Of a stretch of 64,000 nucleotides of DNA, positions 8,363 to 17,502 are shown in pieces; the first letter of the stretch is position 1; the number at the start of each line of letters is the position of its first letter. The translations under genes were made by a program, and so were the position numbers. Source of the stretch: Legionella rowbothamii. Lineage in GTDB: Bacteria > Pseudomonadota > Gammaproteobacteria > Legionellales > Legionellaceae. The DNA lies in the NCBI RefSeq assembly GCF_900639985.1, contig NZ_CAAAIM010000004.1, positions 224,807-288,806 of the forward strand. The letters are read 5' to 3'. The notes beneath the pieces are model-generated. The model was given only the letters and a program-made list of their open reading frames with translations, was not told where the DNA came from and made no database searches.

Positions 8363-10597
8363 ATGAGCAAGGCTGCTGATTTTTTACTCATCGGTGGGGG
8401 ATTAGCAAGTATTTTTGCTGCGAATGTTCTTCGAAGAGAGGGAGAAATCGGTAAAATTATAATTCTCTCAGCAGAAGCATTTCTCCCTTATTTTCGTATG
8501 CAAATTCCTAAAGCGTTTCTTCTAGGAAAACAACGAAAAGAGCAATTATATATATTCGATGAGAACTACTATCAAAAAAATGATATCGAAATTATTTTGA
8601 ATACCAAGGTACGGACCCTTGATACCAAAAATAAACGTGTTAAAACAGCCCATGCTGAGGAGTTTCACTATAAGAAACTGCTTATTGCAACAGGATGTAG
8701 TCCTAAAAGAATTAACATTCCTGGCGCAAAATTAGCGGGGGTGCATTATCTAAGAACAATTGATGATGCTGAAGCAATTATTCAAGAGATGCAAACAGCA
8801 AAAAAGGTCATCATTTATGGTGATAGTTATATTACGATTGAGCTTGCTTCTACTTTAAGCCATAAAGGTATCAAGGTAACAGTTATTACCCCCGAGTTTG
8901 ATACAGGAAATTTCAAAGTTTGTACGGAGATAGCTCATTTTCTGATGAACAATGGCGTAGAAGTTATCCTGGGTGAAAAAATTACAAAAATTGAGGGCCG
9001 TAGTCGCATTCAATCGGTAAAAACTAATTCAGGAAAAAGTGTCTCGGGTGATTTTATCATTGTAGATATGGGCTTAAAGCCCAATACAGATTTTCTTAAG
9101 GAGAGCGGGTTAGAGCTTGATGCGGATCAGAGCATTTTAGTGAATCAGTATATGCAAACCAATATACCTGATGTTTATGCGGCTGGTGATGTGGTGACAT
9201 TTTATGATCCGATTTTCGAAAAATTTCGTAAAACGCGATACGGGGATACGGCAATTAAGCAAGGAAAAATTGCCGCAGCGAATATGTCAGGTGCGAGACA
9301 CTACAACCGTACCGCATCCTATTTATTTTTCTATGCGTTTGGCACTGCAGTTATCATTATTGGCGACGCAAATGACGCCACAGAACTTTTAATAAGAGGT
9401 TTTCCTAAAGAGAAGAATTTCGCTAATCTTTATTTAAAAAATAACACACTTCAAGGTGCAATTTTAATTGGGCGTCCTACTACTGAAATTAAAGCTGCTG
9501 AATCTCTTATTGAAAATCACACGAATCTAAAGCCAGTTAAAGAGCAGCTGGTCGATATCTCGTTTCCGCTTGAACCTCTTGCAACTCAAACACTTATTGC
9601 GCTTCAAGGTGGGGGTGCATTTGGTGCTTTTGAATGTGGAGTAATCAAGGCAATGGAGGAGTCGGAAATTTATCCTGAAATTGTTGCGGGTATATCAATA
9701 GGCGCATTTAATGCGGCGATTATTGCAGGCAATCCCAAAAATGCGACTGCAGCATTAGAGGCGTTTTGGAATGATCTTGCATTGGACACCCCTGAAATTT
9801 TTGATGAACAGTCCAGGAGGTTTTTATCCTATTTGCAAGCCATAATGTGGGGGTCACCAAATTTTTTCCATCCCCGATGGCTCTCTCAATGTATGAATTT
9901 AAACGAGTTCGCTTCGAATTGGACTAGTTTTTATGACACAGCTCCGATAAAAAAATTGCTTTGTAAGTATGTCGATTTTAAAAAATTAAAAAAGAGTCCA
10001 GTCCGTTTACTCGTTATGGCGGTGAACGTGGAAACATCTGAATTTGAAACGTTTGATAGTTATACCGATGACCTTACACCGGATCACATTCTTGCCAGTG
10101 GAAGTTTACCCCCGGCATTTCCCTGGACAACCATTGAAGGGAAACATTATTGGGATGGAGGGATTGTTACGAACACACCCCTTGATTCCGCTCTTGAAAT
10201 TTGTGGCTGGAGTAGCAAAAAGGTTTATGTAGTCGACGTGTACCCCAAAAAACGAGGGTTGCCGAAGAATATAATCGAAGTGCTTTCTCGGAAAAACGAA
10301 ATTTTATTTGCTGAAAAGATGAGGAAGGATTTTCGCACCCAAGATCTAATTGGTGATTATAAAAAGCTGATTGAACTTATTTTACCTTATTGCGAACCTG
10401 AGGCGATTAATGAAATTACTGAATTACCTCTATTTATTCAAATAATGGGTGATCCTGGAGTGCTGTCTATTACCAGGATTATGCTTCAAACAGAAAAAGA
10501 AGGACTCTATTCCTGGGATTCTGATTTCTCCAGAAAAACGATTGAGGAGCTTAAAGCAAAAGGATATGCCACAGCTAAAGAAATACTTAATAAATAG
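8363..10597 (+). CDS. Fusion of an FAD/NAD(P)H-dependent oxidoreductase and a patatin-like phospholipase
   Basis: 744 residues in two clear parts. Residues 1-395 are a pyridine-nucleotide:disulfide-oxidoreductase-type flavoprotein: DFLLIGGGLASIFAANVLR (FAD Rossmann), LLIATGCSPKRINIPGA, VIIYGDSYITIELASTL (NAD(P)H fold, with GDS in place of GGG), and TNIPDVYAAGDVVTF (second FAD motif). It resembles rubredoxin/ferredoxin reductases rather than thioredoxin reductase; no redox CxxC is seen. Residues 410-744 are a patatin domain: ALQGGGAFGAFECG (oxyanion hole), GISIGA with the nucleophile Ser near 444, and YWDGGIVTNTPL with the catalytic Asp near 597. The second half resembles patatins followed by DUF3734. 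Start ATG 8363 has GAGGAG upstream. A redox-gated or membrane-lipid-repair lipase is inference. Confidence 0.85.
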   Translation: MSKAADFLLIGGGLASIFAANVLRREGEIGKIIILSAEAFLPYFRMQIPKAFLLGKQRKEQLYIFDENYYQKNDIEIILNTKVRTLDTKNKRVKTAHAEEFHYKKLLIATGCSPKRINIPGAKLAGVHYLRTIDDAEAIIQEMQTAKKVIIYGDSYITIELASTLSHKGIKVTVITPEFDTGNFKVCTEIAHFLMNNGVEVILGEKITKIEGRSRIQSVKTNSGKSVSGDFIIVDMGLKPNTDFLKESGLELDADQSILVNQYMQTNIPDVYAAGDVVTFYDPIFEKFRKTRYGDTAIKQGKIAAANMSGARHYNRTASYLFFYAFGTAVIIIGDANDATELLIRGFPKEKNFANLYLKNNTLQGAILIGRPTTEIKAAESLIENHTNLKPVKEQLVDISFPLEPLATQTLIALQGGGAFGAFECGVIKAMEESEIYPEIVAGISIGAFNAAIIAGNPKNATAALEAFWNDLALDTPEIFDEQSRRFLSYLQAIMWGSPNFFHPRWLSQCMNLNEFASNWTSFYDTAPIKKLLCKYVDFKKLKKSPVRLLVMAVNVETSEFETFDSYTDDLTPDHILASGSLPPAFPWTTIEGKHYWDGGIVTNTPLDSALEICGWSSKKVYVVDVYPKKRGLPKNIIEVLSRKNEILFAEKMRKDFRTQDLIGDYKKLIELILPYCEPEAINEITELPLFIQIMGDPGVLSITRIMLQTEKEGLYSWDSDFSRKTIEELKAKGYATAKEILNK

Positions 10598-10697
10598 CAT
10601 GTTTTATCCAACCTATATCGCAATTAAGTCGAAGTGAAAAATAGAGTCTTTATCTAGAGGTTATAAAAATTTTAAATAAAGACATTTAGTTACTGCC

Positions 10698-10778
10698 ATG
10701 AAAAGCCATACACTGCTTATTTGTATGTATATTTTGCCTATAATTTTTTTTATAATGTATGGAATTTTAGTGAGGTAG
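10698..10778 (+). CDS. Possible 26-residue single-span membrane peptide
   Basis: ATG 10698 opens a short frame, beginning MKSHTLLICMYILPIIFFIM, that is one hydrophobic helix with a basic end (LVR). There is no good ribosome site and the region also contains two TATAAT-like boxes, so the frame may be accidental and the sequence may instead be the promoter of the downstream MocR gene. Confidence 0.2.
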   Translation: MKSHTLLICMYILPIIFFIMYGILVR

Positions 10779-10820
10779 TGCTAAAATATTCTATAAAATC
10801 ACTATTTTTAAGAGTGACTG

Positions 10821-12197
10821 ATGATCTATTGGACCCCGCGCTTTAGTCGCAAAGTTAAAAGCAAATACATGCAAATTGTGGAGGCGCTAGCAGAAGATAT
10901 AGAAAATGGTCTGTTAATGAATGGTGCACGCCTGCCTTCACAACGCCAGATTGCTAAAGCGTTGGATATTGATTTAACTACAGTAACCCGTGCATTGAAT
11001 GAGGCGGCTAGGAGAGGGCTTATTGAGGCCAAAAGAGGGGATGGCACGCATGTCCGGCAGACTAGCCAACAGAAAGAGGGTGTTCAAGTTCCTTCTGAGC
11101 TTGATTTGAGCATGAACATCGCACCTCAACCGGATGATTTAAATAAGAAATTTTCTCAAATACTCAATGGGCTTTTACTCAATAAATCCAGTTTTTCTTT
11201 GGGATATCAAGAAAGCAATCACTCACAACATCATTTGTATGGCGCATCGTTATGGTTTAAACCCCGATTGGGCTTTATCGACAAAGAGCGAATTGTTATT
11301 GCTGCGGGAGCCCAAAATGCATTGTTTTCACTATGTAATCTGCTTTTTAAACCTAATTCGCTTATTTGTGCGGGTGAATTCACTTATCCAGGATTAAAAG
11401 CCATAGCGACTAATCAACAATTGAGACTTAAACCATTAGCTATGGATGGCGAAGGAATAATTCCCGCGTCATTTAGAGAACTTTGCACACAAGAGACGCC
11501 GGCGGGGATTTACTTAATTCCAACATTGGATAATCCGACAACAGCTATTATGCCTGATACCCGCCGGGAAGAGATTATTGCTATTGCGCGCCAATTTGAT
11601 GTCAAAATTATTGAAGATGATCCATACATTGCATTGGTGGATCAAGTACACGAGGCGTTTGTAGTGAAAGCTCCTGAACGGACTTGGCACATTTCAACCT
11701 TGTCAAAATCGTTAAGCCCATCTTTAAGAGTGGCTTACGTTATTAGTCCAGGATTTCAAGAACGCGAACAATTGGCTGTCATGCTGCGCACAACGTCCTT
11801 AATGTTATCTCCCATAACTTTAGCACTGGCAACCACGTTAATTAGTACTGGTGAAGCTGAGAAAATACTTGTTGCGATTAGAAAAGAAATAGAGTCGCGC
11901 CAGCTTATAGCTAAAAGAATATTATCTGATTATTCTTTTAATGCCCATCCTTCAGGACATCATCTTTGGCTTTATCTACCCAAACATTTGCAGGCCAGGG
12001 ATTTTGCCGCTTATGCGCGCCAGTTTGGCCTGGCCATTGTCCCTAGTTATCTTTTTGCTATTGATGAAACGACTCCAGTTAACGCCGTCCGTATTTCCCT
12101 GGGCGCGGCAACAACAGAGGCTTTAGTTAAGAAATCATTACAGTTATTAGTTGAATTGATGCAACAATCATTTCTGCCGCAGAATGTCTTGGTATAG
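10821..12197 (+). CDS. MocR-type regulator (GntR HTH fused to aminotransferase-like domain)
   Basis: 458 residues. Residues 1-80 are a GntR winged helix (ADDIENGLL-like AEDIENGLLMNGARLPSQRQIAKAL, DLTTVTRALNEAARRGLI). The rest has the fold-type-I aminotransferase layout: the segment IYLIPTLDNPTT carries the Asn, IIEDDPYIAL the Asp, and STLSKSLSPSLRVAYV the PLP-binding Lys. MocR proteins use PLP as an effector. The stop lies 12 bp before cydA with the cydA ribosome site in between, so the gene is probably co-transcribed with, and may control, the oxidase genes. That pairing is inferred from position only. Confidence 0.88.
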   Translation: MIYWTPRFSRKVKSKYMQIVEALAEDIENGLLMNGARLPSQRQIAKALDIDLTTVTRALNEAARRGLIEAKRGDGTHVRQTSQQKEGVQVPSELDLSMNIAPQPDDLNKKFSQILNGLLLNKSSFSLGYQESNHSQHHLYGASLWFKPRLGFIDKERIVIAAGAQNALFSLCNLLFKPNSLICAGEFTYPGLKAIATNQQLRLKPLAMDGEGIIPASFRELCTQETPAGIYLIPTLDNPTTAIMPDTRREEIIAIARQFDVKIIEDDPYIALVDQVHEAFVVKAPERTWHISTLSKSLSPSLRVAYVISPGFQEREQLAVMLRTTSLMLSPITLALATTLISTGEAEKILVAIRKEIESRQLIAKRILSDYSFNAHPSGHHLWLYLPKHLQARDFAAYARQFGLAIVPSYLFAIDETTPVNAVRISLGAATTEALVKKSLQLLVELMQQSFLPQNVLV

Positions 12198-12209
12198 GAG
12201 AAATAGTTT

Positions 12210-13640
12210 ATGCTTGGTCTCAATGCTTTAGAGCTAGCCCGAATTCAGTTTGGATTTACTATCTCTTTTCACATCATTTTTCCAGCAATTACGATTGGTT
12301 TAGCGAGTTATTTAGCGCTTCTTGAAGGTTTATGGCTTTATAAAAAAGAAATTGTCTATCGCGATCTTTATCACTTTTGGTCAAAAATATTTGCTGTTAA
12401 TTTTGCCATGGGGGTAGTATCCGGTTTGGTAATGGCCTATCAATTTGGTACCAACTGGGCTAATTTTTCTTCTTTTGCCGGAACAATTACCGGGCCCCTG
12501 CTCATGTATGAGGTTTTAACCGCATTCTTTCTTGAAGCCGGTTTTTTGGGGGTAATGCTTTTTGGCTGGCATAAGGTTGGACCTGGGCTGCATTGGTTTT
12601 CTACAATCATGGTGGCACTAGGAACGCTAATCTCGGCAACCTGGATTCTCGCCTCGAACAGTTGGATGCAAACGCCGCAAGGTTTCACCATTGTAAATAA
12701 TCAAGTTATCCCTACCTCCTGGCTAGAAGTAATTTTTAATCCTTCTTTTCCTTACCGACTCGGGCATATGGTTGTGGCCGCTTTTCTCACGACTGCTTTA
12801 TTCGTCGCTGCGTCGGCTGCATGGCATTTGTTAAAGAAAAATAAATCGCGCGCGGTGAAGCTTATGTTTTCAATGGCTTTATGGATGGTTTTAGTTGCGG
12901 CACCAGTCCAAATATTTTTAGGTGATCAACATGGTCTAAACACACTTAAATACCAACCTGCAAAAATTGCGGCGATAGAAGGGCACTGGGAAAATAAGCC
13001 CAACGAAGCGGTACCTTTAGTGTTATTTGCAATTCCGGATATGGCCGCGGAGAAAAATTATTTTGAATTAGCGGTTCCTCATCTAGGGTCACTTATATTA
13101 ACGCATCATTGGGATGGTCGGATTCCTGGACTTAAAGACTTTCCTCCAGAGGATAGACCGAATGCAACTATTGTTTTTTGGACGTTTCGATTAATGGTTG
13201 GTCTTGGTTTACTCATGCTAGGATTAGGTTTGCTTAGCCTGTATCTACGAGTAAAAAATAGGTTATATACGTCTAAATTTTTCTTGAAATTTGCGTTTCT
13301 TATGGGGCCGTCTGGAGTTATTGCCATTCTTGCAGGGTGGTATACAACCGAAATAGGGCGCCAACCTTGGGTTATCTATGGTCTTATGCGCACTAAAGAT
13401 GCCGTATCTAATCATTCAACACTTACTCTATCTATCTCGCTTATTATTTTCATCCTAGTTTACATGAGTGTTTTTGGTACCGGGATTATGTATTTATTAA
13501 GACTAATTGCCCAAGGACCGAAAACTGAAGGGGAAGATGAAGAGCCCGATGTGTTGAATCTACACCGACCAGCACGACCTCTATCTGCAGCCCCTGATAA
13601 TGTTGATCCAACCTTTAAACCTGGTACAGAGAAGGAGTAA
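12210..13640 (+). CDS. cydA: Cytochrome bd-type (CIO) quinol oxidase, subunit I
   Basis: 476 residues, multi-span. Seen: ELARIQFGFTISFHIIFPA with the high-spin haem His ligand near 20, YRLGHMVVAAFLTT with the low-spin haem His, and GWYTTEIGRQPWVIYG, the GWxxxExGRQPW motif with the conserved Glu. The Q-loop is short, as in the cyanide-insensitive CIO/CioA branch rather than E. coli CydA. The enzyme oxidises quinol and reduces O2 to water in the inner membrane without pumping protons. Start ATG 12210 has TAGGAG upstream. First of three tightly packed oxidase genes. Confidence 0.93.
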   Translation: MLGLNALELARIQFGFTISFHIIFPAITIGLASYLALLEGLWLYKKEIVYRDLYHFWSKIFAVNFAMGVVSGLVMAYQFGTNWANFSSFAGTITGPLLMYEVLTAFFLEAGFLGVMLFGWHKVGPGLHWFSTIMVALGTLISATWILASNSWMQTPQGFTIVNNQVIPTSWLEVIFNPSFPYRLGHMVVAAFLTTALFVAASAAWHLLKKNKSRAVKLMFSMALWMVLVAAPVQIFLGDQHGLNTLKYQPAKIAAIEGHWENKPNEAVPLVLFAIPDMAAEKNYFELAVPHLGSLILTHHWDGRIPGLKDFPPEDRPNATIVFWTFRLMVGLGLLMLGLGLLSLYLRVKNRLYTSKFFLKFAFLMGPSGVIAILAGWYTTEIGRQPWVIYGLMRTKDAVSNHSTLTLSISLIIFILVYMSVFGTGIMYLLRLIAQGPKTEGEDEEPDVLNLHRPARPLSAAPDNVDPTFKPGTEKE

Positions 13641-13646
13641 GTAATT

Positions 13647-14666
13647 ATGGGCATTGATCTACCCCTCATTTGGTTTTTGATTATCGGCTTTGGATTAATG
13701 ATGTACATTATCATGGATGGCTTTGATCTTGGTATTGGCATTCTTTTTCCTTTTATTCCCCATCGCGAGGAACGCGATCTAATGGTGAATACGGTAGCCC
13801 CAGTTTGGGATGGTAATGAAACCTGGCTGGTTCTGGGGGGGGTAGGACTTTTAGCTGCATTTCCTAAAGCGTACGCCATTATTCTGACCGCGCTGTATAT
13901 GCCGCTTATTTTTATGCTTTGTGGACTCATTTGGAGAGGGGTAGCTTTTGAGTTTCGTTTTAAGGCGAAGGAGAATCACAAACCGTTTTGGGACAAAGCT
14001 TTTATTGGGGGTTCTTATGTAGCAACCTTTTTCCAAGGAGTTAGTTTAGGGGCCTTTATCAATGGTTTTAAACTGGAATCTCAGGCCCAAGGATTAATTT
14101 TTAATGGAGGCAGTCTTGATTGGTTTACACCGTTTAGTCTATTTACTGGTTTTGGCCTGGTTGTGGCTTATGCGCTCTTAGGTTGTACTTGGCTCATTAT
14201 GAAAACTGAAGGACTATTACAAGAAAAGATGATTCAGATTGCCAAGCCTATTTTAGCTTTACTTTTAGTGGTTATAATCATTGTCAGCATTTGGACGCCT
14301 CTCAGCCATGAATACATTGCTGCACGCTGGTTTTCCCTGCCCAACTTGTTTTTTCTGGCCCCCTTTCCATTGTTGGCTTTTGTTGCCGCCTATTATATGT
14401 TAAGAAAATTACGTCACGAAACCCATGTTTCTCCTTTTATTCTCACCTTAGTCATTCTTTTTTTGGGGTACATGGGATTAGCCATTAGTCTTTGGCCCAA
14501 CATTATTCCTCCGAATATTTCAATTCGTGACGTAGCAGCGCCGGAGCAAAGTATGGGGTTTTCCCTTGTGGGCGCCTTATTCATTATCCCGTTTATTCTC
14601 GTTTATACTTCTTGGGCTTATTATGTGTTTCGTGGCAAAATAAATTCAAATGAGGGCTATCATTAA
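13647..14666 (+). CDS. cydB: Cytochrome bd-type (CIO) quinol oxidase, subunit II
   Basis: 339 residues with eight or more hydrophobic spans. Seen: MYIIMDGFDLGIGILFPFI near the start, PVWDGNETWLVLGGVGLLAAFPKAYA (the family signature WDGNExWL) and VSLGAFINGFKLE. It forms the heterodimer with subunit I that carries the b/b/d haems. It starts 6 bp after cydA with GAAGGAGTAAGTA as ribosome site. Stop overlaps the next small gene by one base. Confidence 0.93.
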   Translation: MGIDLPLIWFLIIGFGLMMYIIMDGFDLGIGILFPFIPHREERDLMVNTVAPVWDGNETWLVLGGVGLLAAFPKAYAIILTALYMPLIFMLCGLIWRGVAFEFRFKAKENHKPFWDKAFIGGSYVATFFQGVSLGAFINGFKLESQAQGLIFNGGSLDWFTPFSLFTGFGLVVAYALLGCTWLIMKTEGLLQEKMIQIAKPILALLLVVIIIVSIWTPLSHEYIAARWFSLPNLFFLAPFPLLAFVAAYYMLRKLRHETHVSPFILTLVILFLGYMGLAISLWPNIIPPNISIRDVAAPEQSMGFSLVGALFIIPFILVYTSWAYYVFRGKINSNEGYH

Positions 14667-14791
14667 TGAAAATGCTGTGGTGGAAACGATTGGGCTGGCT
14701 CATGTTAATTTGGGGCAGTAGTGTTTGCGTTTTAGCATTAATAGCCCTCTTTTTTCGCTGTTTAATGACTTATGCAGGTTTAAAAACATAG
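14666..14791 (+). CDS. DUF2474 small subunit of the CIO oxidase (CydX-like)
   Basis: A 41-residue single-span peptide starting MKMLWWKRLGWLMLIWGSSV and ending MTYAGLKT. The WWKRLGWL...IW pattern followed by one hydrophobic helix is the DUF2474 family, found directly after cydB in CIO-type operons. By analogy with CydX/CbdX it would stabilise the oxidase. Its ATG overlaps the cydB stop (TAATG), meaning translational coupling. Confidence 0.8.
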   Translation: MKMLWWKRLGWLMLIWGSSVCVLALIALFFRCLMTYAGLKT

Positions 14792-14807
14792 GCGGTTGAA
14801 GGGGGAA

Positions 14808-15329
14808 TTAGGGCTTAGGTACCAAATCCTTGGTGAGGGGTAGTTTTTTGCATAGAGCTTTCCTCATCACAAAATTAGTTAACTCCTCCCCTCGAATTTT
14901 AACCTGTTGTTCTTTAACCGTAGTAAATCCATATCTTTCAAAAAAAGGCTTAGCCGTAATACTGGCCTCTACAGCTATTTCTTGAAGATTCAGGTTCTGC
15001 GCGCAAAGCGCTAATTTTTTTACAATAGCCGCAGCAATACCACGACCTTGATAATCTCGATGCACAAATAATCTATCTAAATAACCTTGGTGCGTTAAAT
15101 CACCAAATCCAACGATTTGCTGCTTATATTCAGCAACATAAGTTATATTCTCTAATAAAGATTTCCAACGCGTAGTGATTTCCAGATTTGTTTTAGGAGC
15201 CCAAGCTTCGAGTTGTGTGATTGAGTAATCCTTTGCATTGATGCTGTGAACGGTATTTTGAAAAAGTACCATGCATTCAATCATATCGGCTTCTTTAAGT
15301 TTGCGTAATGTGATAGGTAATTTAGACAT
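14808..15329 (-). CDS. GNAT-family N-acetyltransferase
   Basis: 173 residues. Motif A of the GNAT fold is DRLFVHRDYQGRGIAAAIVKKLALCA (the R/QxxGxG/A acetyl-CoA loop is QGRGIA), preceded by GFGDLTHQGYLDRLFV. The tail NLQEIAVEASITAKPFFERYGF matches small putative acetyltransferases of the YafP/ElaA-like type. Substrate unknown. It is convergent with the oxidase operon and divergent from tag, with 65 bp between the two starts. Confidence 0.85.
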   Translation of the reverse strand: MSKLPITLRKLKEADMIECMVLFQNTVHSINAKDYSITQLEAWAPKTNLEITTRWKSLLENITYVAEYKQQIVGFGDLTHQGYLDRLFVHRDYQGRGIAAAIVKKLALCAQNLNLQEIAVEASITAKPFFERYGFTTVKEQQVKIRGEELTNFVMRKALCKKLPLTKDLVPKP

Positions 15330-15394
15330 GACAGATATTATTTTGAATAAAGAAGTATTGTATTATTCTCCCATTATATTGAATAGGAAAAATA

Positions 15395-15952
15395 ATGAAA
15401 CGATGTGCTTGGGTAGACGAAAACAAACCTCATTATGTACATTACCATGATACGGAATGGGGCGTTCCGGTACATGATGATATTATACATTTCGAAATGC
15501 TCACATTAGAAGGAGCCCAAGCAGGGCTTTCATGGGAAACAATTTTAAAACGACGAGACGCATATCGCTTGGCATTTAAGCAATTCGATCCTCATGCGGT
15601 AGTTCAAATGACTGACAACGAGCTAGAAGGATTACTAACTGACTCAAATATCATTCGCAATCGCCTCAAAGTATTTTCTGTTCGAAAAAATGCGCAAGCC
15701 TTCCTCGCAATTCAAAAGGAATTTGGTTCCTTCGATACCTACGTTTGGCGATTTGTTAACAATACTCCCAAAATTAATCACCCAAAATCCTTAAAAGAAG
15801 TACCTGCATCAACTCCAGAATCCGATGCCTTATCCAAGGATTTAAAGAAGCGAGGTATGAGTTTCGTCGGCTCCACCATCATCTATGCTTATATGCAAGC
15901 AATTGGCATGGTTGATGATCACATAACCGATTGTTTTCGTTGTTCGAAATAA
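15395..15952 (+). CDS. tag: DNA-3-methyladenine glycosylase I
   Basis: 185 residues, the family's usual length. Seen: MKRCAWVDE with the zinc Cys at position 4, YHDTEWGVPVHDDIIHFEML with the zinc His, LEGAQAGLSWETILKRRDAYR (base-binding Glu/Trp), and GMVDDHITDCFRC with the second zinc His and Cys. It removes 3-methyladenine from alkylated DNA as the first step in base-excision repair, in the cytoplasm. Confidence 0.95.
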   Translation: MKRCAWVDENKPHYVHYHDTEWGVPVHDDIIHFEMLTLEGAQAGLSWETILKRRDAYRLAFKQFDPHAVVQMTDNELEGLLTDSNIIRNRLKVFSVRKNAQAFLAIQKEFGSFDTYVWRFVNNTPKINHPKSLKEVPASTPESDALSKDLKKRGMSFVGSTIIYAYMQAIGMVDDHITDCFRCSK

Positions 15953-16043
15953 AAGATAGCCTCGATGCCAGCTTGTATTAATTGATGAGCAGACATCTCT
16001 TCCGCGAGAGGATTATTGAATAAATTGCTTACTGAGCTATATT

Positions 16044-16562
16044 ATGAGTCTTTTTTTAGAAACTAAAAACTTAATTATTAATACACCAGAATTATCTGAT
16101 TTTAATTATTTATATGCATTACAATCAGATGCTGATGTGATGAAATATATCGGGCAGGGTGTGCGTACAGAAACTGAAGTGATGACTGGCTTAGAGAAAG
16201 CTATTGTGCATTATCAAAAACACAATTTTAGTCTTGGGTGTGTATTTGAAAAAGAAAGTGGCGCATTTGTTGGGCGAGCGGGTTTAATTTACCTTGCTTA
16301 TGACGATGACCAAGCTGATATTGAAATAGGATATGCCTTAACGAAAAATGCCTGGAATAAAGGTTATGGTACGGAGTTGGCTCGGGCATTGATTCATTGG
16401 GGATTTCAACATTTAACAATTGAAAGGCTTGTTGGAGTTATTAATCCTAATAATGAAGGTTCAAGACGCGTCCTGGAAAAAACAGGAATGAATTATGTAG
16501 GCCGTTCGCACTATTGGAATAATGAGGTAGACTTATACGAAATTTATAAGCCTAGAGAATAG
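16044..16562 (+). CDS. RimJ/RimL-type GNAT acetyltransferase
   Basis: 172 residues. FLETKNLIINTPELSDFNYLY at the start, then IEIGYALTKNAWNKGYGTELARALIHWGF (acetyl-CoA loop NKGYGTE) and NPNNEGSRRVLEKTGMNYVG, the closing motif of RimJ/RimL-like enzymes, which acetylate ribosomal protein N-termini or small amines. The exact acceptor is unknown. The next gene starts 11 bp downstream, so they form a unit. Confidence 0.88.
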   Translation: MSLFLETKNLIINTPELSDFNYLYALQSDADVMKYIGQGVRTETEVMTGLEKAIVHYQKHNFSLGCVFEKESGAFVGRAGLIYLAYDDDQADIEIGYALTKNAWNKGYGTELARALIHWGFQHLTIERLVGVINPNNEGSRRVLEKTGMNYVGRSHYWNNEVDLYEIYKPRE

Positions 16563-16573
16563 TTTCTATTTAA

Positions 16574-17452
16574 ATGCAAACACTCCAGCAAAACATAACC
16601 AATCTCTATGGCTCGCAAGGTGCTAAGTGGATTGCCACTTTACCCATTCTAATAACCACACTTACAAATCATTGGGGTTTACGTGAGGTCATTCCTGTTT
16701 CTAATATGACCTTTAATTACGTTGCTAAGGCTATATTAGATACTGGTGAGCCTGTGGTTTTAAAAATTAGTTATGATAGGCAAAGTATTCTCAATGAACA
16801 ACAAGCCTTAGCCCACTTTGGTCCGGGAGGCTCTATTAAGCTGATTGATTATAATAGCAAGTATAATGCTTTATTACTGCAACAAGCGATTCCTGGGATA
16901 ACACTTAAATCCCTATACCCAGAGCAGCAAGATTATGTGATGGATTGCTATGTCGAGACTATGCAACGTCTTCACCATAATCAACCCCAGCTTAACCAAT
17001 CAAATAATCCTCAAGTTGCCGATTGGCTGAATGCATTGGATAATCCTAAATTACAAATACCTGCAATCCTATTAGATAAGGCAGTTGTGTTAAGAAATAA
17101 ACTTCTTTCCTCATCAAAGCCCCTTATCTTCTTACATGGGGATTTACATCATGACAATATTTTAAAACATGGTAATGAATGGTTGGCAATTGACCCTAAA
17201 GGCATTATTGGCGAGGCTGAGTTTGAAATCGCTGCTTTTGATTTTATGTACATTAATGAGCTTGCCACGACAAGCAATGTAAAGGCCCTCTTTTCGAAGC
17301 GGGCTGCATTACTCGCACAACAATCAGGGCTTGATGCGCAGCGGATTAATGATTGGGTCTTTGTGCGATTAATATTGATGGCTGCTTGGTGTATTGACGA
17401 TAATGGTGATCCACGCTGGGCAATAAAATTAGCTAAACTTATTAGTGAGTAA
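16574..17452 (+). CDS. Aminoglycoside-phosphotransferase-like kinase, APH(6)/hydroxyurea-kinase type
   Basis: 292 residues in the protein-kinase-like APH fold. VVLKISYD supplies the ATP-binding Lys, FLHGDLHHDNIL is the Brenner (catalytic Asp) motif, and WLAIDPKGIIGEAEFEIAAF is the DxxG-type magnesium motif with the signature of APH(6) streptomycin-6-kinase relatives. Chromosomal members often have unknown small-molecule substrates, so streptomycin resistance should not be assumed. Paired with a GNAT gene 11 bp upstream; this could be a small detoxification pair. Confidence 0.78.
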   Translation: MQTLQQNITNLYGSQGAKWIATLPILITTLTNHWGLREVIPVSNMTFNYVAKAILDTGEPVVLKISYDRQSILNEQQALAHFGPGGSIKLIDYNSKYNALLLQQAIPGITLKSLYPEQQDYVMDCYVETMQRLHHNQPQLNQSNNPQVADWLNALDNPKLQIPAILLDKAVVLRNKLLSSSKPLIFLHGDLHHDNILKHGNEWLAIDPKGIIGEAEFEIAAFDFMYINELATTSNVKALFSKRAALLAQQSGLDAQRINDWVFVRLILMAAWCIDDNGDPRWAIKLAKLISE

Positions 17453-17502
17453 GTTGTCGTAGCCCTGATGCACCGCAGCTTAATCAAGGCCACACAGGTT
17501 GT

